Shown: positions 34,861 to 47,032 of the stretch, in pieces
Numbering within the stretch: position 1 is the stretch's first letter
Layout of the letters: every line of letters begins with the position of its first letter
Source: Plasmodium relictum
Taxonomy: Eukaryota; Apicomplexa; Aconoidasida; Haemosporida; Plasmodiidae
Assembly (NCBI RefSeq): GCF_900005765.1
Contig: NC_041687.1
Span: 186,001 to 250,000 of the forward strand
Length of the DNA: 64,000 nt
Direction: 5' to 3'
The notes under the pieces: generated by a model
What the model saw: only the letters and a program-made list of their open reading frames with translations
Told to the model about the DNA's origin: nothing
Databases searched by the model: none
Translations under genes and position numbers: made by a program

Positions 34861-37714
34861 ATGAGAAAAGAAGAAAAAAAAGATACATTAAAAAAAAAGA
34901 GAAAAGATCATGCTTTCATAGAATTTTTATATCAGAATATTATAAAAAAAGAATTGTTTAATATATTTAAAGGAAAAAATTATAGTAATCATAAAAGAAA
35001 AGAAAAATGTGCTATCGAAAATTTTAATGATAAAAAAGAGAATAGTAACGACAAAATTACCAATGAAGATGAAGAGTACATACTTTTCTTGAGATATATT
35101 TATAATGATGTGTCATCATTTATTGAAAATAATAAAAATTATTACTTTATAAATTCTAACTTTTTAGATATTGAAGATCTCATGATTAATATTTGTAATA
35201 CCATTTGTCATAAAACTTTTAAAAATATAAAAACAATATTTGATTCACCAGATGAAAAAAAAAATTCTAAAACAAATAATTCTACTAATGAAACATTTAA
35301 AGATGAAAGTAATATTAATATAAATGATTCTTTTTTTTTTATACCCCCATTGGAATATATTGTATCATATATTAATAAATTAAGTGGTGACGGTATTGAT
35401 GAATTTATTAAAAACAACAATTTTGATAAAAAAAATTTATTTGATAATTCTACGAGTAATGAAGTATTAAATAATGAAATTATTAATAAATATGTAAATT
35501 TAAATGAAGAAGAGGACGTAGAGCAACTTCAATCAAATTGCTATCTAAATACTGATCAATATTTTAACTATAATGAGAAAGATGAGAAAAAATATCGGAA
35601 TATAAAAGTAGAGTTTTTTTCTTTAGAAGAAAAAAATTTAAATGATAAAAAAGATTCAGAAGAGGATGTTATTTATATCAATAAAAGGTTTAATCACGAT
35701 AAATACATTTATTTAAATAATAAAATTGATGATTACCATGATGAACAAAAATGTGATGAACTTGATGAAAACATACATATTAATTATATGTTGAACACAG
35801 ATAAAAAAGAAAATGTTGATTGTGATATTTATAATGAATATGAAAATAATTTTCTTTATAAACATTCGGAGATTTATGATTCCTCCTATAAGGACTTATC
35901 AAAGAATATTAACAGTGTATTATCGCATTTGGAAGAAAAAGGTGTTGTTGATTTCGATTCGGAAAACTTAAACAAAAGTTCTTTATGCAATTCATATTAT
36001 TCTAGTAGTATTTTCTCGAAGAATAAAAGTACAAATGCAAATTTTTCGAATAGTGATTCTTCTGATAATGAAGAAGTAAGTGATGTTTTATTAAATAATA
36101 AAAAAACGGAAGAAAAAAAAAATATCATTTCTTTAAATAATGAAATATTGAGGAATAATTGCGATAATAACGATACTCTATATCACATGGAAAATTATAT
36201 GAATAGTAATGATTCAAACAGAAAATCCATTGAATACAAGTATTTCAATGAAGAAGAAAATAAAATTGGACAAAATAAGTATGTTTCCAACACGAGTTAT
36301 ATCTTTGATTCAACCAAAACTAAAAAAGATAATTTATATGAAGGAAAATTTGAAGGAAATATTTATAATGATATAAAAAATAAAAGTAGTCATTATAATA
36401 ACTCCAATATTAATAATAATGGATCTAATAATATTGGTATTAACAATGATGATAATCATGTTATAAATAATAACATTAATGATATTGATAATAATAATGA
36501 TGTTAATAATATTAATGTCAATAATGATGATGACGTTAACATTAAAAAAGATAAGGATGATATTGATATTAATATTGATAATAACCATGTTTCCATATAT
36601 AATAACATTAATGATATTGACATTAATGGATGTAATGCTAATGATATTGATATTAATAGTAATACTAATAATCATAATTTTATTAATAGCGATATTAATG
36701 GCAAAGACAATTATAAAAATAATGTTATGAATGTTAATAACAATGATATTTACAATAACAATGTTAATGATAATAAAGAAAGTGCAAAGCATATAAATTA
36801 TGAAATAAGCAAATTAAATGAAAATATTAACAAACTTAATTCATGTATGAAACAAAGTAAATATAAAAACTGCGATGAAAACATAAATGATATTGAACAT
36901 AAATTGAATAAAGAGTATAATAAAGCAGAAAAAGTTTATATACAAAAAATTAATGTTCTTAATGAAAAAAACTCGAAAGAGAGAAATAATGATGAAAAAA
37001 AAATAATTAAATTTGACGAAAAAGAATATCAAGAAAAATTGCAAAAATTATTAACGAATAAAAATTACTTAAAAAATGAATCAAAAGAATTTACGAAAAA
37101 TAGCAATTTGCATGATGATTATTATTATTTCAAATATTTAAATAATTATGAAAATAAAATCAATCCACATTATTATACAAGAGTTGAAAAAAAAGCAAAT
37201 ATACAAGTAACTCCCTCCCCATTCCCTCAATTTTTAAGAGATATACAAATTTTTAATATTCCTCAAAAAAAAATTAGATTAAAGAAGTAATAGTTATTTT
37301 TTTAACTTCTGTCTAATATTTTTATTCATATATTATTTACAAAAAATTATATATATATATATATATATACAATTTTTTTTTTTTTTTTATAGAACTAATG
37401 TAATTTTAAATAAAGAAGGGGTAAACACATAAATATATAACCTATAATTTTTTTTTTTAAATATCATTAATTGTTTTAATATATCAAGGATATGAAATTT
37501 TTTATAATTTTAACATATATTATTTTTTCAATATAAAAACTTTGAAATATAAAAAAAAAAATTCCAAATTTTTCAATACAACTTATTTTTACAAAAAATT
37601 CACAAATGCATTTTTCTATGTAATATATTTTTATAGGAGAATAAAAAAAAAGGTAAGAAATCAAAAAAGAAAAAAAATGTAGTAGAAAATGAAGAAAAAG
37701 ATGAAATAGAATAG
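34861..37714 (+). CDS. Conserved Plasmodium-type protein of unknown function, three exons
   Basis: I do not recognise this protein. The main exon (34861-37286) ends at a phase-2 donor AAGAA|GTAATA. A 28-nt exon (37393-37420, TTTATAG acceptor, GTAAAC donor) and a 78-nt exon (37637-37714) follow with consistent phase, giving 843 residues with a lysine/glutamate-rich tail (ENKKKGKKSKKKKNVVENEE). A short helical, possibly folded N-terminal part (about residues 20-160, DHAFIEFLYQNIIKKELFNI ... DIEDLMINICNTICHK) precedes a long disordered Asn/Asp-rich region. At about 510-640 this has degenerate NDIDINI/NNDD repeats. A conserved-looking segment TPSPFPQFLRDIQIF lies close to the C terminus. The frame opens with a TTG three codons earlier; the first ATG is 34861. 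Position suggests it is the orthologue of the unknown gene between IWS1 and DTD in P. falciparum. Confidence 0.8.
36400..36780 (+). repeat. Degenerate Asn/Asp/Ile codon repeat inside the CDS
   Basis: Irregular tandem repeats of the AATGATATTGATATTAAT type encode NDIDIN-like units in the unknown Asn-rich protein. The tract is open in several frames, on both strands, because of its periodicity. Confidence 0.7.
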
Positions 37715-38820
37715 GGTGAAATTAAAAAAAATTATATAATAATAAATAGAACAAGTTTCATAGATCAAGCCACTTTTATTTTACTATACTTCCCTCAAAG
37801 TTTGTGAAAAATTTTTTGTAACCCTTTTATAAATTTTTTTTTTAACATTTTTATATTATTGTAATATGTATAAAGTTATATAAAGTGAATAATTAATTTG
37901 ATTTTTTTTTTTCTTTTTTACTGTATATATTTAAAATATTTTGTTTCTTTATTGCCTTTTGTGTACAGATTTTTGTTTTAAAATTAGTAATACATGAAAA
38001 ATTCTATTTTAAATAAGCTTTGATTTAAATTTTTTTTTGTATTATTTTTAAAATAGGTTTTAATAAGTTTTTTTTTTTTTTTAATCCTCTTAGATTTATA
38101 TTATTATTAAGATTTTATTTATACTACTTTATTTTAATCCGTATACATTTTATTTATATTTATATTTTTATTTCATTTTATTTAAATTTTTAAACCAAAT
38201 TTTTTATGTAAATATTTCACATCCCTATATATTATATTCCTTTATTTTGCATCTACAAGAAAAAAGTGTAAATTTTGATAATTACTCCTACAAAAAATTA
38301 TATAATACATATATTTTTCAGTCTTTTTCTAAGTTGCAGAATTCTTTTTTACTTAACATTTTTTAAGTTTAGATTACAAAAAAATAAAAAAAGTAAAATA
38401 AAAAAAATAAAAATAATTATTTATAATATATATTTAAAATATTAAGTAATAAAACTAATTTTTGCTTTGAATAATTATAGTAAAAGCATATTTTACAATT
38501 TAAGAAAAAATAAAGAGCATTTTTAAAAGATAATATATAGGTTTTTAAAGTAAATAAATGTAAAAAACATGTACAAAATGAAGATTATATAAAAATAAAA
38601 AAGCTTAATTTAATGTAAATGAATAACATATATGAATGGATAAGTATAAAAACTGATAATTTTGAATGAGGCAAATATTATGTATTGATTCTTTTTATAT
38701 AATATTGAATTATAAATTAAAAGAATAAAAAGTTATGATACTATTAAATTTAAATCAAAAATATTTGTAATAATATAATAAAGAAAATTTAAAAAAAAAA
38801 AAGAAATATCAACGAAATCA

Positions 38821-38898
<78 letters not shown>

Positions 38899-38918
38899 AG
38901 AAAAAAAAAAAAGAAAAA
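37715..38918. other. Intergenic between the Asn-rich gene and DTD
   Basis: The patch at 37750-37830 has more G+C than its surroundings but no frame, and is probably 3' UTR. The rest is homopolymer-rich and ends in a very long A run before the DTD start codon. Confidence 0.5.
38822..38885. repeat. Poly(A) tract of about 64 bp
   Basis: The longest homopolymer in the window, ending about 33 bp upstream of the DTD ATG and followed by interrupted A runs. It lies in the expected 5' UTR. Its exact length is likely unreliable because of polymerase slippage and assembly. Confidence 0.85.
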
Positions 38919-39413
38919 ATGAGAGTTATTATACAAAGAGTAAAAAAGGCTATATTAAGCGTTAAAAAAGAACTCATTCAAGAAAATGAAAATGAGTTAG
39001 AAGTTTTTAGCAAAATAAATGAAGGATTAGTTTGCTTTATTGGAATTCATAGGGATGATACATGGAAAGATGCATTATATATAATAAAAAAATGTTTAAA
39101 TCTAAGATTGTGGCCAGATAATGAGAAAAGTTGGGATAAAAGTGTAAAAGATTTAGATTATGAAATATTGCTTGTTTCTCAATTTACACTATTTGCAAAT
39201 ACAAAAAAAGGAAATAAACCAGATTTTCACTTAGCAAAGGATCCTAATGATGCTTTAATTTTTTTTAATAAAATAGTTGAAGAGTTTATAAAAGAATATA
39301 AAAAAGAAAAAATAAAAACTGGAAAATTTGGGTATCATATGAATATTGAAGTTATAAATGATGGCCCTGTTACTATTTCCATTGATAGTCATGATATTAA
39401 TTTAAATAAATAA
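38919..39413 (+). CDS. DTD: D-aminoacyl-tRNA deacylase
   Basis: The enzyme hydrolyses D-amino acids (and glycine mischarged on tRNA-Ala) from tRNA, a chiral proofreading step after aminoacylation. The 164-residue length is close to the family's usual 145-165. It begins MRVIIQRVKKA, as the family does. The two active-site motifs are intact: SQFTL at residues 87-91 and NDGPVT at 147-152, which holds the cross-subunit Gly-cisPro (G149-P150) that enforces chirality. The enzyme works as a homodimer in the cytoplasm. P. falciparum DTD is the structural model for this family. No intron is needed, and the start ATG follows an A-rich leader. Confidence 0.96.
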   Translation: MRVIIQRVKKAILSVKKELIQENENELEVFSKINEGLVCFIGIHRDDTWKDALYIIKKCLNLRLWPDNEKSWDKSVKDLDYEILLVSQFTLFANTKKGNKPDFHLAKDPNDALIFFNKIVEEFIKEYKKEKIKTGKFGYHMNIEVINDGPVTISIDSHDINLNK

Positions 39414-39822
39414 TAATTTTCAGGGAAGCATGTATATAAATTAATAAATTTTAATATATTAATTTTTAGTAATTTTATGTTTACATAATTAAAAATAATA
39501 TATTATATATTTATAAAATGAATAAGTGTTATATAATGAATGGTGTTACTACACAGTAAGGTGTTCTAGAAAAAAATAGAAATTTCTTTTTGCATGTTTA
39601 AAATCAAATTTGGTATAAGTTTTAAAAAAGTTGTGCTTTTATTTATAAAATTATATATCATATAATATTTTTTTATTATTTTTTATGTTTACTTATTATG
39701 CTGATATAAAAAATTAATTTGCATATAATTTATCCAAATACATAATTCTGAATATTTTTTTTTTTTTTTACATTTATTGAAATATAACAATAATATCTAT
39801 TTTTTTATATAAATTCTTAAGG
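39414..39822. other. Intergenic between DTD and PCD
   Basis: DTD 3' flank and short upstream region of the next gene. Only T and A tracts were seen. Confidence 0.5.
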
Positions 39823-40302
39823 ATGATAATTTTTGATAAAAATAAAATAAATACCTTAATACCATTATGGAATTATAAAATTAAAGAAAATTGTTATAAT
39901 TATATAGAAAGAAAAATCATATTTCCTTCTTTTTCTCAAGTAAATTGAAAATATTAGCATAATTTGTAGCTAATTAAAGTATTATTATTTCTATTATATT
40001 ACTTTAACTAATTTTATTGAACTATTATTATAACATTATTATTATTATTATTATCTCACATTCCTTATTATAATTTATTCAATAATTAGGCATGGAAATT
40101 CATGAATGAAATATCTGAGCATAATGAAAAGATAAATCATCATTGTAAATATATAAATGATTATAATAAAGTGAAAATAAAAATTTACACACACACATTA
40201 AAAGATATCACAGAGAAGGATATAAAATTGGCTAATATTATTGATGATACCCTGAAGAATTATGATCATGAAATAAAAAAAGAAAAAACTATTAACAAAT
40301 AA
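39823..40302 (+). CDS. PCBD: Pterin-4a-carbinolamine dehydratase (two exons)
   Basis: PCD dehydrates 4a-hydroxy-tetrahydrobiopterin to recycle pterin cofactor; in animals it doubles as the HNF1 dimerisation cofactor DCoH. Exons 39823-39939 and 40090-40302 join through a 150-bp GT...AG intron in phase 0, giving 109 residues; human PCBD1 has 104. The spliced product follows the family in order: a W in the first helix region (LWNYKI), the beta strand IIFPSFSQAWKFMNEISEHN (compare FKDFNRAFGFMTRVALQAE), the active-site pair H56-H57 (INHHC, where most members have HHP), YNKVKIKIYTH with H74, and LKDITEKDIKLANIIDD. The first exon is too short to be called by length alone, so the second exon by itself would look like an anonymous 66-residue frame. 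Proline-to-cysteine after the double histidine is unusual. Confidence 0.9.
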
Positions 40303-42198
40303 GAACAAAAAATGTTTTAATTTAATGAATTCATTTAAGGATTTAATTAAAATAACTAATTCTGTTTTTGAGTGAATTTTTATTGAACATTAAGAAAACA
40401 TTTTTTATTTTTTCAAAAGAAGAAAATTCCTATTTTAATTTTAATGAAGATATATATATAATAAGGAAACATATTAGGGCGAGTTAAAGTTAATTTTTAT
40501 ATTTAATATATGTACTATTAACCTATTTTCACAAAAATAATATGAAATACACTACTTTACATAAAAATACATACAAAATAAAAATTAAATTAAAAATTTT
40601 TTCTTATTATCTTCATATATTTTCCATACTTAAGAAAATAATTTAATTTTCAAAAATTAAATCATAATATATAACAAAATAAAAAAAACTTCTAAAATAA
40701 CATAAATATATAATTTTTTTCTTTTTTCTTTTTTCTTTTTTTTTTTTATTTGTATACAAATTAAAAGTTTCTCTTAATTTTAATTAAAATAAATATATGA
40801 AGTTATATTAAAAGGATTATGTATAAAAATTAATTATATTGTAAATCAAATAAACATCTTTTATTCTAATCTGTTATTAAAAAAAATAAAGCACTTCTTC
40901 TTGTTAATAATAATAATAATTTTATTTTAATATAGTTTTATGTTGTATATCTGATTTATCTTTTCTCTTAAAATTAGTTTTATTTAAAAGTATATTATAA
41001 GAATTAAACTTTTTTATTTAATTATGAAATATTGATATAATTTTTAAGTGCATTTACATATTATTTTATATACATTAATATATAAAATAAAAATAAATAG
41101 GATATTCATTATTTTTAATAATATATTAAAATACTTATTTATATCCTTAAGGATTTTATTTTATAATTTATGAATAGGAGTAAATCATAATATTAGTAGG
41201 AAAAAAATAAAAGAAACAAAAGAGGAAAAGAGGAAATAATAATAAAATAAAATAATTAATATATTAAAATTATTTTCTACATAGGAGTATTCTGCATCAT
41301 TTTCAATGTTCATAAATATACATATCCTTAAAAAAAAAGAAGGAATATATTATATAAAATAATACTTTTTTAATATAATGTAAAATAAATGGTGTATATG
41401 AATTAAAAAAAATTTTACTCTATATGAATTAGGTGTTCAAATCTTGTTTTACAATTATTTTATATTAAAAATTAAAATATTTTTTTTTACTTTTTATATT
41501 TTAATAATTTATATGATTAAAATATATAAATATTTTAACATAATTAAAAAAATGGCATGATTATAATTATATTTATTCTCAAGTATGCAGTAATAAAAAA
41601 AAATTATTTATGTCATATATATATATATGCATATGTTATTTGATTTTTTTTTTTTTTTTTTAATAAATATATTTTTCAATATATTTATTAATAAAATATT
41701 ACATATTTAATATTTTTTATAAAAAATAAAATTTTTATTAGTTCTCATACTTTATTAACTCATACTTATAAAAGTTTTTGAGTTCTTTATATCTATGAAT
41801 TCTTTGAAAAAACAAAAAAAAAATAAAGGAAAAAAAGGTCAAGATATTTATTTTATATCAAATATATATATTTATATATATATGTAAATACCAAAAATAA
41901 AAGAAACTATAAGTAATGTTAAGAATAAATATATAAAATTAAGTAACAAAAAAATAAAATATAAAAAAATTTGAAGATAAAAAATTAAATTAAAAAACAC
42001 GGAAAAGTACAAAATTGATCTTAGTTCAAATAGAATACATAGTTGAAAAATTTTAATAAAATTCAATAAAATTTAAGGATATATATAAACATAAAACATA
42101 ATAAAAATTCATATAAAAAAATTGAATAAATTTAAGTATATATGTGATATGGATAAATAATAACAATAATTTTATTTAATTTTATTGTTATTTTATTG

Positions 42199-42263
<65 letters not shown>

Positions 42264-42323
42264 TTGTATTTCTTATACCTTTAATAATTTACAAACATTT
42301 TTACTAAAATTATAAAGTAAATA
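40303..42323. other. Intergenic between PCD and CK2 alpha
   Basis: Two kilobases without a supported exon. It ends with an A run plus (TA)n tract at about 42200-42261, just before the CK2 alpha start, and this is presumably promoter and 5' UTR. The minus-strand open frame at 41872-42066 is low-complexity. Confidence 0.5.
42214..42261. repeat. (AT)n microsatellite
   Basis: About 24 AT units following a run of 16 A residues, about 60 bp upstream of the CK2 alpha ATG. Confidence 0.9.
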
Positions 42324-43331
42324 ATGTCAGTGAGTTCAATAAACAAAAGAATATATATACCAAAATTCTATGCTGATGTCAACATTCATAAGCCAAAAGA
42401 ATATTATGATTATGATAATTTAGAGTTACAATGGAATAAACCAAACAGATATGAAATAATGAAAAAAATAGGAAGAGGAAAATACAGTGAAGTGTTTAAT
42501 GGATACGATACTGAATATAATAGACCATGTGCAATAAAAGTTTTGAAGCCTGTTAAAAAAAAAAAGATAAAAAGAGAAATTAAAATTTTACAAAATTTAC
42601 ATGGAGGACCTAATATTATAAAGCTATTAGATATAGTGAAAGACCCTGTAACAAAAACGCCATCATTAATATTTGAATATATAAATAATATTGATTTCAA
42701 AACATTATATCCAAAGTTTACTGATAAAGATATACGCTATTATATTTATCAAATTTTAAAAGCTCTTGATTACTGTCATAGTCAAGGTATTATGCACAGA
42801 GATGTAAAACCACATAACATCATGATTGATCATGAAAATAAACAAATAAGATTAATTGATTGGGGATTAGCTGAATTTTATCACCCTGGTCAGGAATATA
42901 ATGTTCGTGTGGCTAGTAGATATTATAAAGGACCTGAATTGCTAATAGATTTGCAGTTATATGATTATTCTTTAGATATATGGAGTCTTGGTTGTATGTT
43001 AGCTGGAATGATTTTTAAAAAGGAGCCTTTTTTTTGTGGTCATGATAATTATGATCAATTAGTTAAAATTGCAAAAGTTTTGGGAACAGATGATTTACAT
43101 GCTTATTTAAAAAAATATAATATAAAACTAAAGCCACATTATCTTAATATATTAGGTGAATATGAAAGAAAACCATGGTCTCACTTTTTAACTCAATCAA
43201 ATATTGATATTGCAAAAGATGAAGTTATTGATTTAATTGATAAGATGCTTGTTTATGATCATGCGAAAAGAATAGCCCCTAAAGAGGCTATGGAGCACCC
43301 ATACTTTAAGGAGGTGCGAGAAGAATTATAA
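42324..43331 (+). CDS. CK2alpha: Casein kinase 2 catalytic subunit alpha
   Basis: A constitutively active Ser/Thr kinase for acidic sites, with nuclear and cytoplasmic roles; in P. falciparum it is essential and implicated in chromatin assembly and invasion. At 335 residues it is a full kinase domain with little extension. Landmarks are the Gly loop [10 protein letters not shown] (49-58), catalytic Lys72 in [20 protein letters not shown] with the basic cluster that recognises acidic substrates, HRDVKPHN (158-165), and DWG at 179-181 in place of the usual DFG, a CK2 hallmark. [10 protein letters not shown] (198-207) has GPE instead of APE. The C-terminal lobe ends with [15 protein letters not shown]. 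The gene lacks introns in its coding region. The CK2 beta regulatory subunits are not in the window. Confidence 0.98.
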   Translation: MSVSSINKRIYIPKFYADVNIHKPKEYYDYDNLELQWNKPNRYEIMKKIGRGKYSEVFNGYDTEYNRPCAIKVLKPVKKKKIKREIKILQNLHGGPNIIKLLDIVKDPVTKTPSLIFEYINNIDFKTLYPKFTDKDIRYYIYQILKALDYCHSQGIMHRDVKPHNIMIDHENKQIRLIDWGLAEFYHPGQEYNVRVASRYYKGPELLIDLQLYDYSLDIWSLGCMLAGMIFKKEPFFCGHDNYDQLVKIAKVLGTDDLHAYLKKYNIKLKPHYLNILGEYERKPWSHFLTQSNIDIAKDEVIDLIDKMLVYDHAKRIAPKEAMEHPYFKEVREEL

Positions 43332-44638
43332 TTTTTTAATTTTCCTTTTTTTAACTAAATTATATACTTATATATATTTTTTCCTATTTAAATTCTATTT
43401 TTGTTCATAAATTTTTTATATGAAATATATATTTATAGAATCAAAATTTTTTATACCTATTTATTATTTTTGCATATAATTATATTGCTACATTTTTTTT
43501 TTTCTTTTATATCAATTATTTAATTCAACCTTATATATATTTATATTTCTCTTTTATAATCAGTAATTATTATTTTATTTTATTCAACTTTTTTTAAATT
43601 ATTAAGATATATTTTTTAAAATTGTCACAAACTTCATAAAAAGAAATGTGCATATTATTGGATATTCTAAGATTATGCTTATTTGTCCATATTTTCTAAA
43701 ATAATAAAACATCATATTTCTTTAATATAATTATATATACATTTATTAAAAAAATAAAAAAATTATTATAAAACTGTGAATTTTTTTGTTAAGTGAAGTA
43801 TACATTAGTATAATACTATTTATACTTATATTTTAAAACTTTTAATTTTGTGTTCTTTTTTTCATAATTTTATCTAAATGTGTACATATTATTATTTTTA
43901 ATCAGTAACAAAACCTTTACACTTTTTATAGCATTATTGTTAGATTTATTTTTTAATTATATTTACATATGTTAGCTATATACTACACAAAAATATAAGA
44001 AAAACCTAAATTTTTTAATAAGTTTCTAAATATAGACCTAATAACGCAGTTTCATTTAAAATGTATTATCACTGCATTGTTTTTTTTTTAAATAGTAATG
44101 AAATAGATTTATTTATCATATATATTTGGAATACTAAAATTATTTTGCCGCAAATAATTATAATAAAAAAGTTTATACAAGGATTAATTAAAAAAAATTA
44201 TATAACATAAAGTTATATTACTTTTTATATTATAATTTTATTTTATTATAAAGAATAAATTTCCATATATTTTATAATATACATAATAACACAAATCAAA
44301 TATATTAATATTTTTTAATTGGCGAATAAAGTCTACTTATGCTATAAACAAAAAAAAAAAAAGGAAAAATAAATATGATAAACAAAACGTATTCATTTTT
44401 ATCTAGTTAAAATTTTTTTTTTATTAATTATATTATTTTTATATTTACAATTTTTTTTTTTTTTTTATTTTATTTTAGATATATGAAAAGAAGAAAATTT
44501 AAAATAAAATAAACCTTCAAATTAACAATAATATTTTATGATATACAACTTAAAACGAAAATAAATTTTAAAAAAGTTAAGAACAATTTATGTAAGTAAT
44601 TAATAATTCCTTTCCCTTTATGTATAAAGTGAATAAAC
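43332..44638. other. Intergenic between CK2 alpha and SCS alpha
   Basis: A+T-rich spacer. An imperfect GCAGT/ACTGC inverted repeat lies near 44047-44078. No exon was recognised. Confidence 0.5.
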
Positions 44639-46007
44639 ATGTCATTTTCTGTTAATTTAAAGTTAATGAAATATTCTAATATGAAAAAATTTTATGCTTC
44701 CTTAAAGGTATAAAATATATATATAAATATTAATTAAAAAGAAATTAAACATTTTAGAAAAAATCCGTTCATATATTTTAAAAAAAATAATAATAAAAAA
44801 GAAAAAAAAAAAGAATAAACTATAAATACATTTTTAGATATATATATATGATGTTAATATATGTTTTGATTTATTTTTATATATATGTATTTATATTAAT
44901 TTAAAAATATACTTTATTAAAAAATTAATTGTTAGGGAAGAAAATTTTCAGCAACAAGCAAGGTATTTATTGACAAAAATACAACAGTAATATGCCAAGG
45001 AATTACAGGAAAACAAGTATTTTTTTTTTTTCTCTATTTTTATTAGTTCTTCATAATTAATTTTAATTTATTATTATTTATTTTGTTTCATTAAGCTTTA
45101 ATTTTTTATTATTCTTAATGATAATAATATTAATATATTACTTATATAGGGAAGTTTTCATACAACAGAGGCTTTAAAGTACGGAACAAAAATGGTAGGA
45201 GGTGTGAATCCAAGAAAGAAGGGAACCTTATGGAAAAGCAACGATAACAAATACACATTACCAGTGTTTGGTTCTATATTAGAAGCTAAAGAACAGACTA
45301 ATTGTTATGCATCTGTTATATATGTTCCCCCAGAACATGCTAAAAATGCAATTATTGAATCTATTGAATCTGAAATTCCATTAATTGTGTGTATAACTGA
45401 AGGGATATGCCAACATGATATGATTGAAGTAAAAAATTGCCTTAACATGTCAAAAAAAAGTACTCTGATTGGTCCTAATTGTCCAGGCATTATAAAACCA
45501 GGGGAATGCAAAATTGGAATTATGCCTTCACATATTCATAAAAAAGGATGTGTTGGAATTGTAAGTAGAAGTGGAACATTAACATATGAAGGAGTGAATC
45601 AAACAACAAAAGTAGGATTAGGGCAATCTACATGTATAGGAATAGGGGGAGATCCATTTCATGGTACAAGTTTCATTGATTGTATTAAATTGTTTTTGGA
45701 AGATGACGAAACAAAATGTATTTTATTAATTGGGGAAATTGGTGGAAATGCAGAGGAACAAGTGGCTGAATGGCTAATACAAAATAATGTAGATGATGGG
45801 AAAAAAAAAAAAAAACCAGTTTTTGCATTTATAGCTGGAAAGTGTGCACCACCAGGAAAAAGAATGGGCCATGCAGGTGCATTAATTAGTGGAGGTAAAG
45901 GAACAGCAGATGAAAAAATTGAAGCTCTCAGAAGTGCAGGTGTTCATACTATTACGAATCCCACACAAATGGGGAATGCGATTTACTCTGTAATGAAAGA
46001 TTTATAA
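44639..46007 (+). CDS. SCSalpha: Succinyl-CoA synthetase alpha subunit, mitochondrial (three exons)
   Basis: The TCA-cycle enzyme interconverting succinyl-CoA and succinate with substrate-level ADP or GDP phosphorylation; the alpha chain carries the CoA site and the phosphohistidine. Exons 44639-44707, 44936-45016 and 45150-46007 join in phase 0 to 335 residues. The first exon gives a Met/Ser/Lys-rich leader ([20 protein letters not shown]) typical of a mitochondrial presequence. The second has [18 protein letters not shown], completed across the splice by GSFHT, the CoA-binding loop. The third holds the bulk, including [38 protein letters not shown] and the phosphohistidine loop [20 protein letters not shown], with His at about residue 291. 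Without the first two exons the targeting signal and CoA loop would be missed. Confidence 0.96.
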
Positions 46008-47032
46008 GAATTGTTTGTTTACGATAAAATACATCTATGATTTTTAAGTATTCTTTACATTGAGTACTCATTTAAATACATTTATTTCAATAAATGAAAA
46101 ATTAATTTTTACTTTAAAAATATATATATATATGTACATTTTAACTTATTATTATTTATAATTAATTATCATAAAAAAAATATAATTATTTTCACATATA
46201 TATAAAATATTTACATCGTTTTTTAGGATTTTTTTTAAAAAATTAAAATGAATAATTACTACAAATTTTATGATTTTATATTTATTGTTTGTTTAGTCCA
46301 TTTGAAAATATTTCTAATTGTACATATATTTTTATATGGAACATAAGTTATTACCTAGCTGAAAGTTTAATATAAAATTATATTTTTGATACATATTAAA
46401 TATTAAAAATTTTGAATATTTTAAAAGAGCTTTATTTGGGATGAAATAATCGTAGGGAATTTTTTTATTATATATTTAAATAAGTGAAATGATTTTTTTT
46501 TATTTTAAATAATTTAGAATAAATTTCATAACAAAAGTAGATATTTTTTTTATCTATAATTTTTTCATTATATTTGTATATACATACATATATATAATTA
46601 TTTTACTCTACAAAAATTTTCATTTATAATATATTATATATATAACATGCTTTTATTATGGATTAAATTTATTTTATATTTTTTAAGACAATTTGATGTG
46701 TTATTTATTTTTATTTTTTACTTGTTGAAAAAATATGAGAAATATGAAAGTTTAAAAAATTACTATTTAAACAATGAAAAGTGTTGTATTTTTTTTTTAA
46801 AATATCAAGTATATTTGAATATTAAATCTTTTTAAATAAGATATTCTAAGTATTCTCAAAAAAAAAAAAAAAAAAATAAAATGTATATAGGAATAACGTA
46901 ACAACATGTAATATATTATTAAATAAAAACAACATTGTACTTGCTCATCTTTATTTAATTATAATCCACTTTTTTTATTTTATTTATTCATATTCTTTAT
47001 AATATATTTTGCAATATGAAAAATTATATTAT
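46008..47032. other. Convergent intergenic region (SCS alpha / ERC)
   Basis: Two 3' flanks. A plus-strand frame at 46647-46835 is Phe/Leu/Tyr/Lys low complexity without a family match and was not called. A run of about 19 A residues lies near 46858-46876. Confidence 0.5.

Noticed and set aside
36334-36792. 152-residue Ile/Asn minus-strand frame
   Set aside because: Antisense shadow of the NDIDIN repeat in the plus-strand gene.
38733-38977. Poly-Phe frames on the minus strand before DTD
   Set aside because: Direct product of the long poly(A) tract.
46647-46835. 62-residue plus-strand open frame between SCS alpha and ERC
   Set aside because: Hydrophobic low complexity, no recognisable domain, sits where two 3' UTRs converge.
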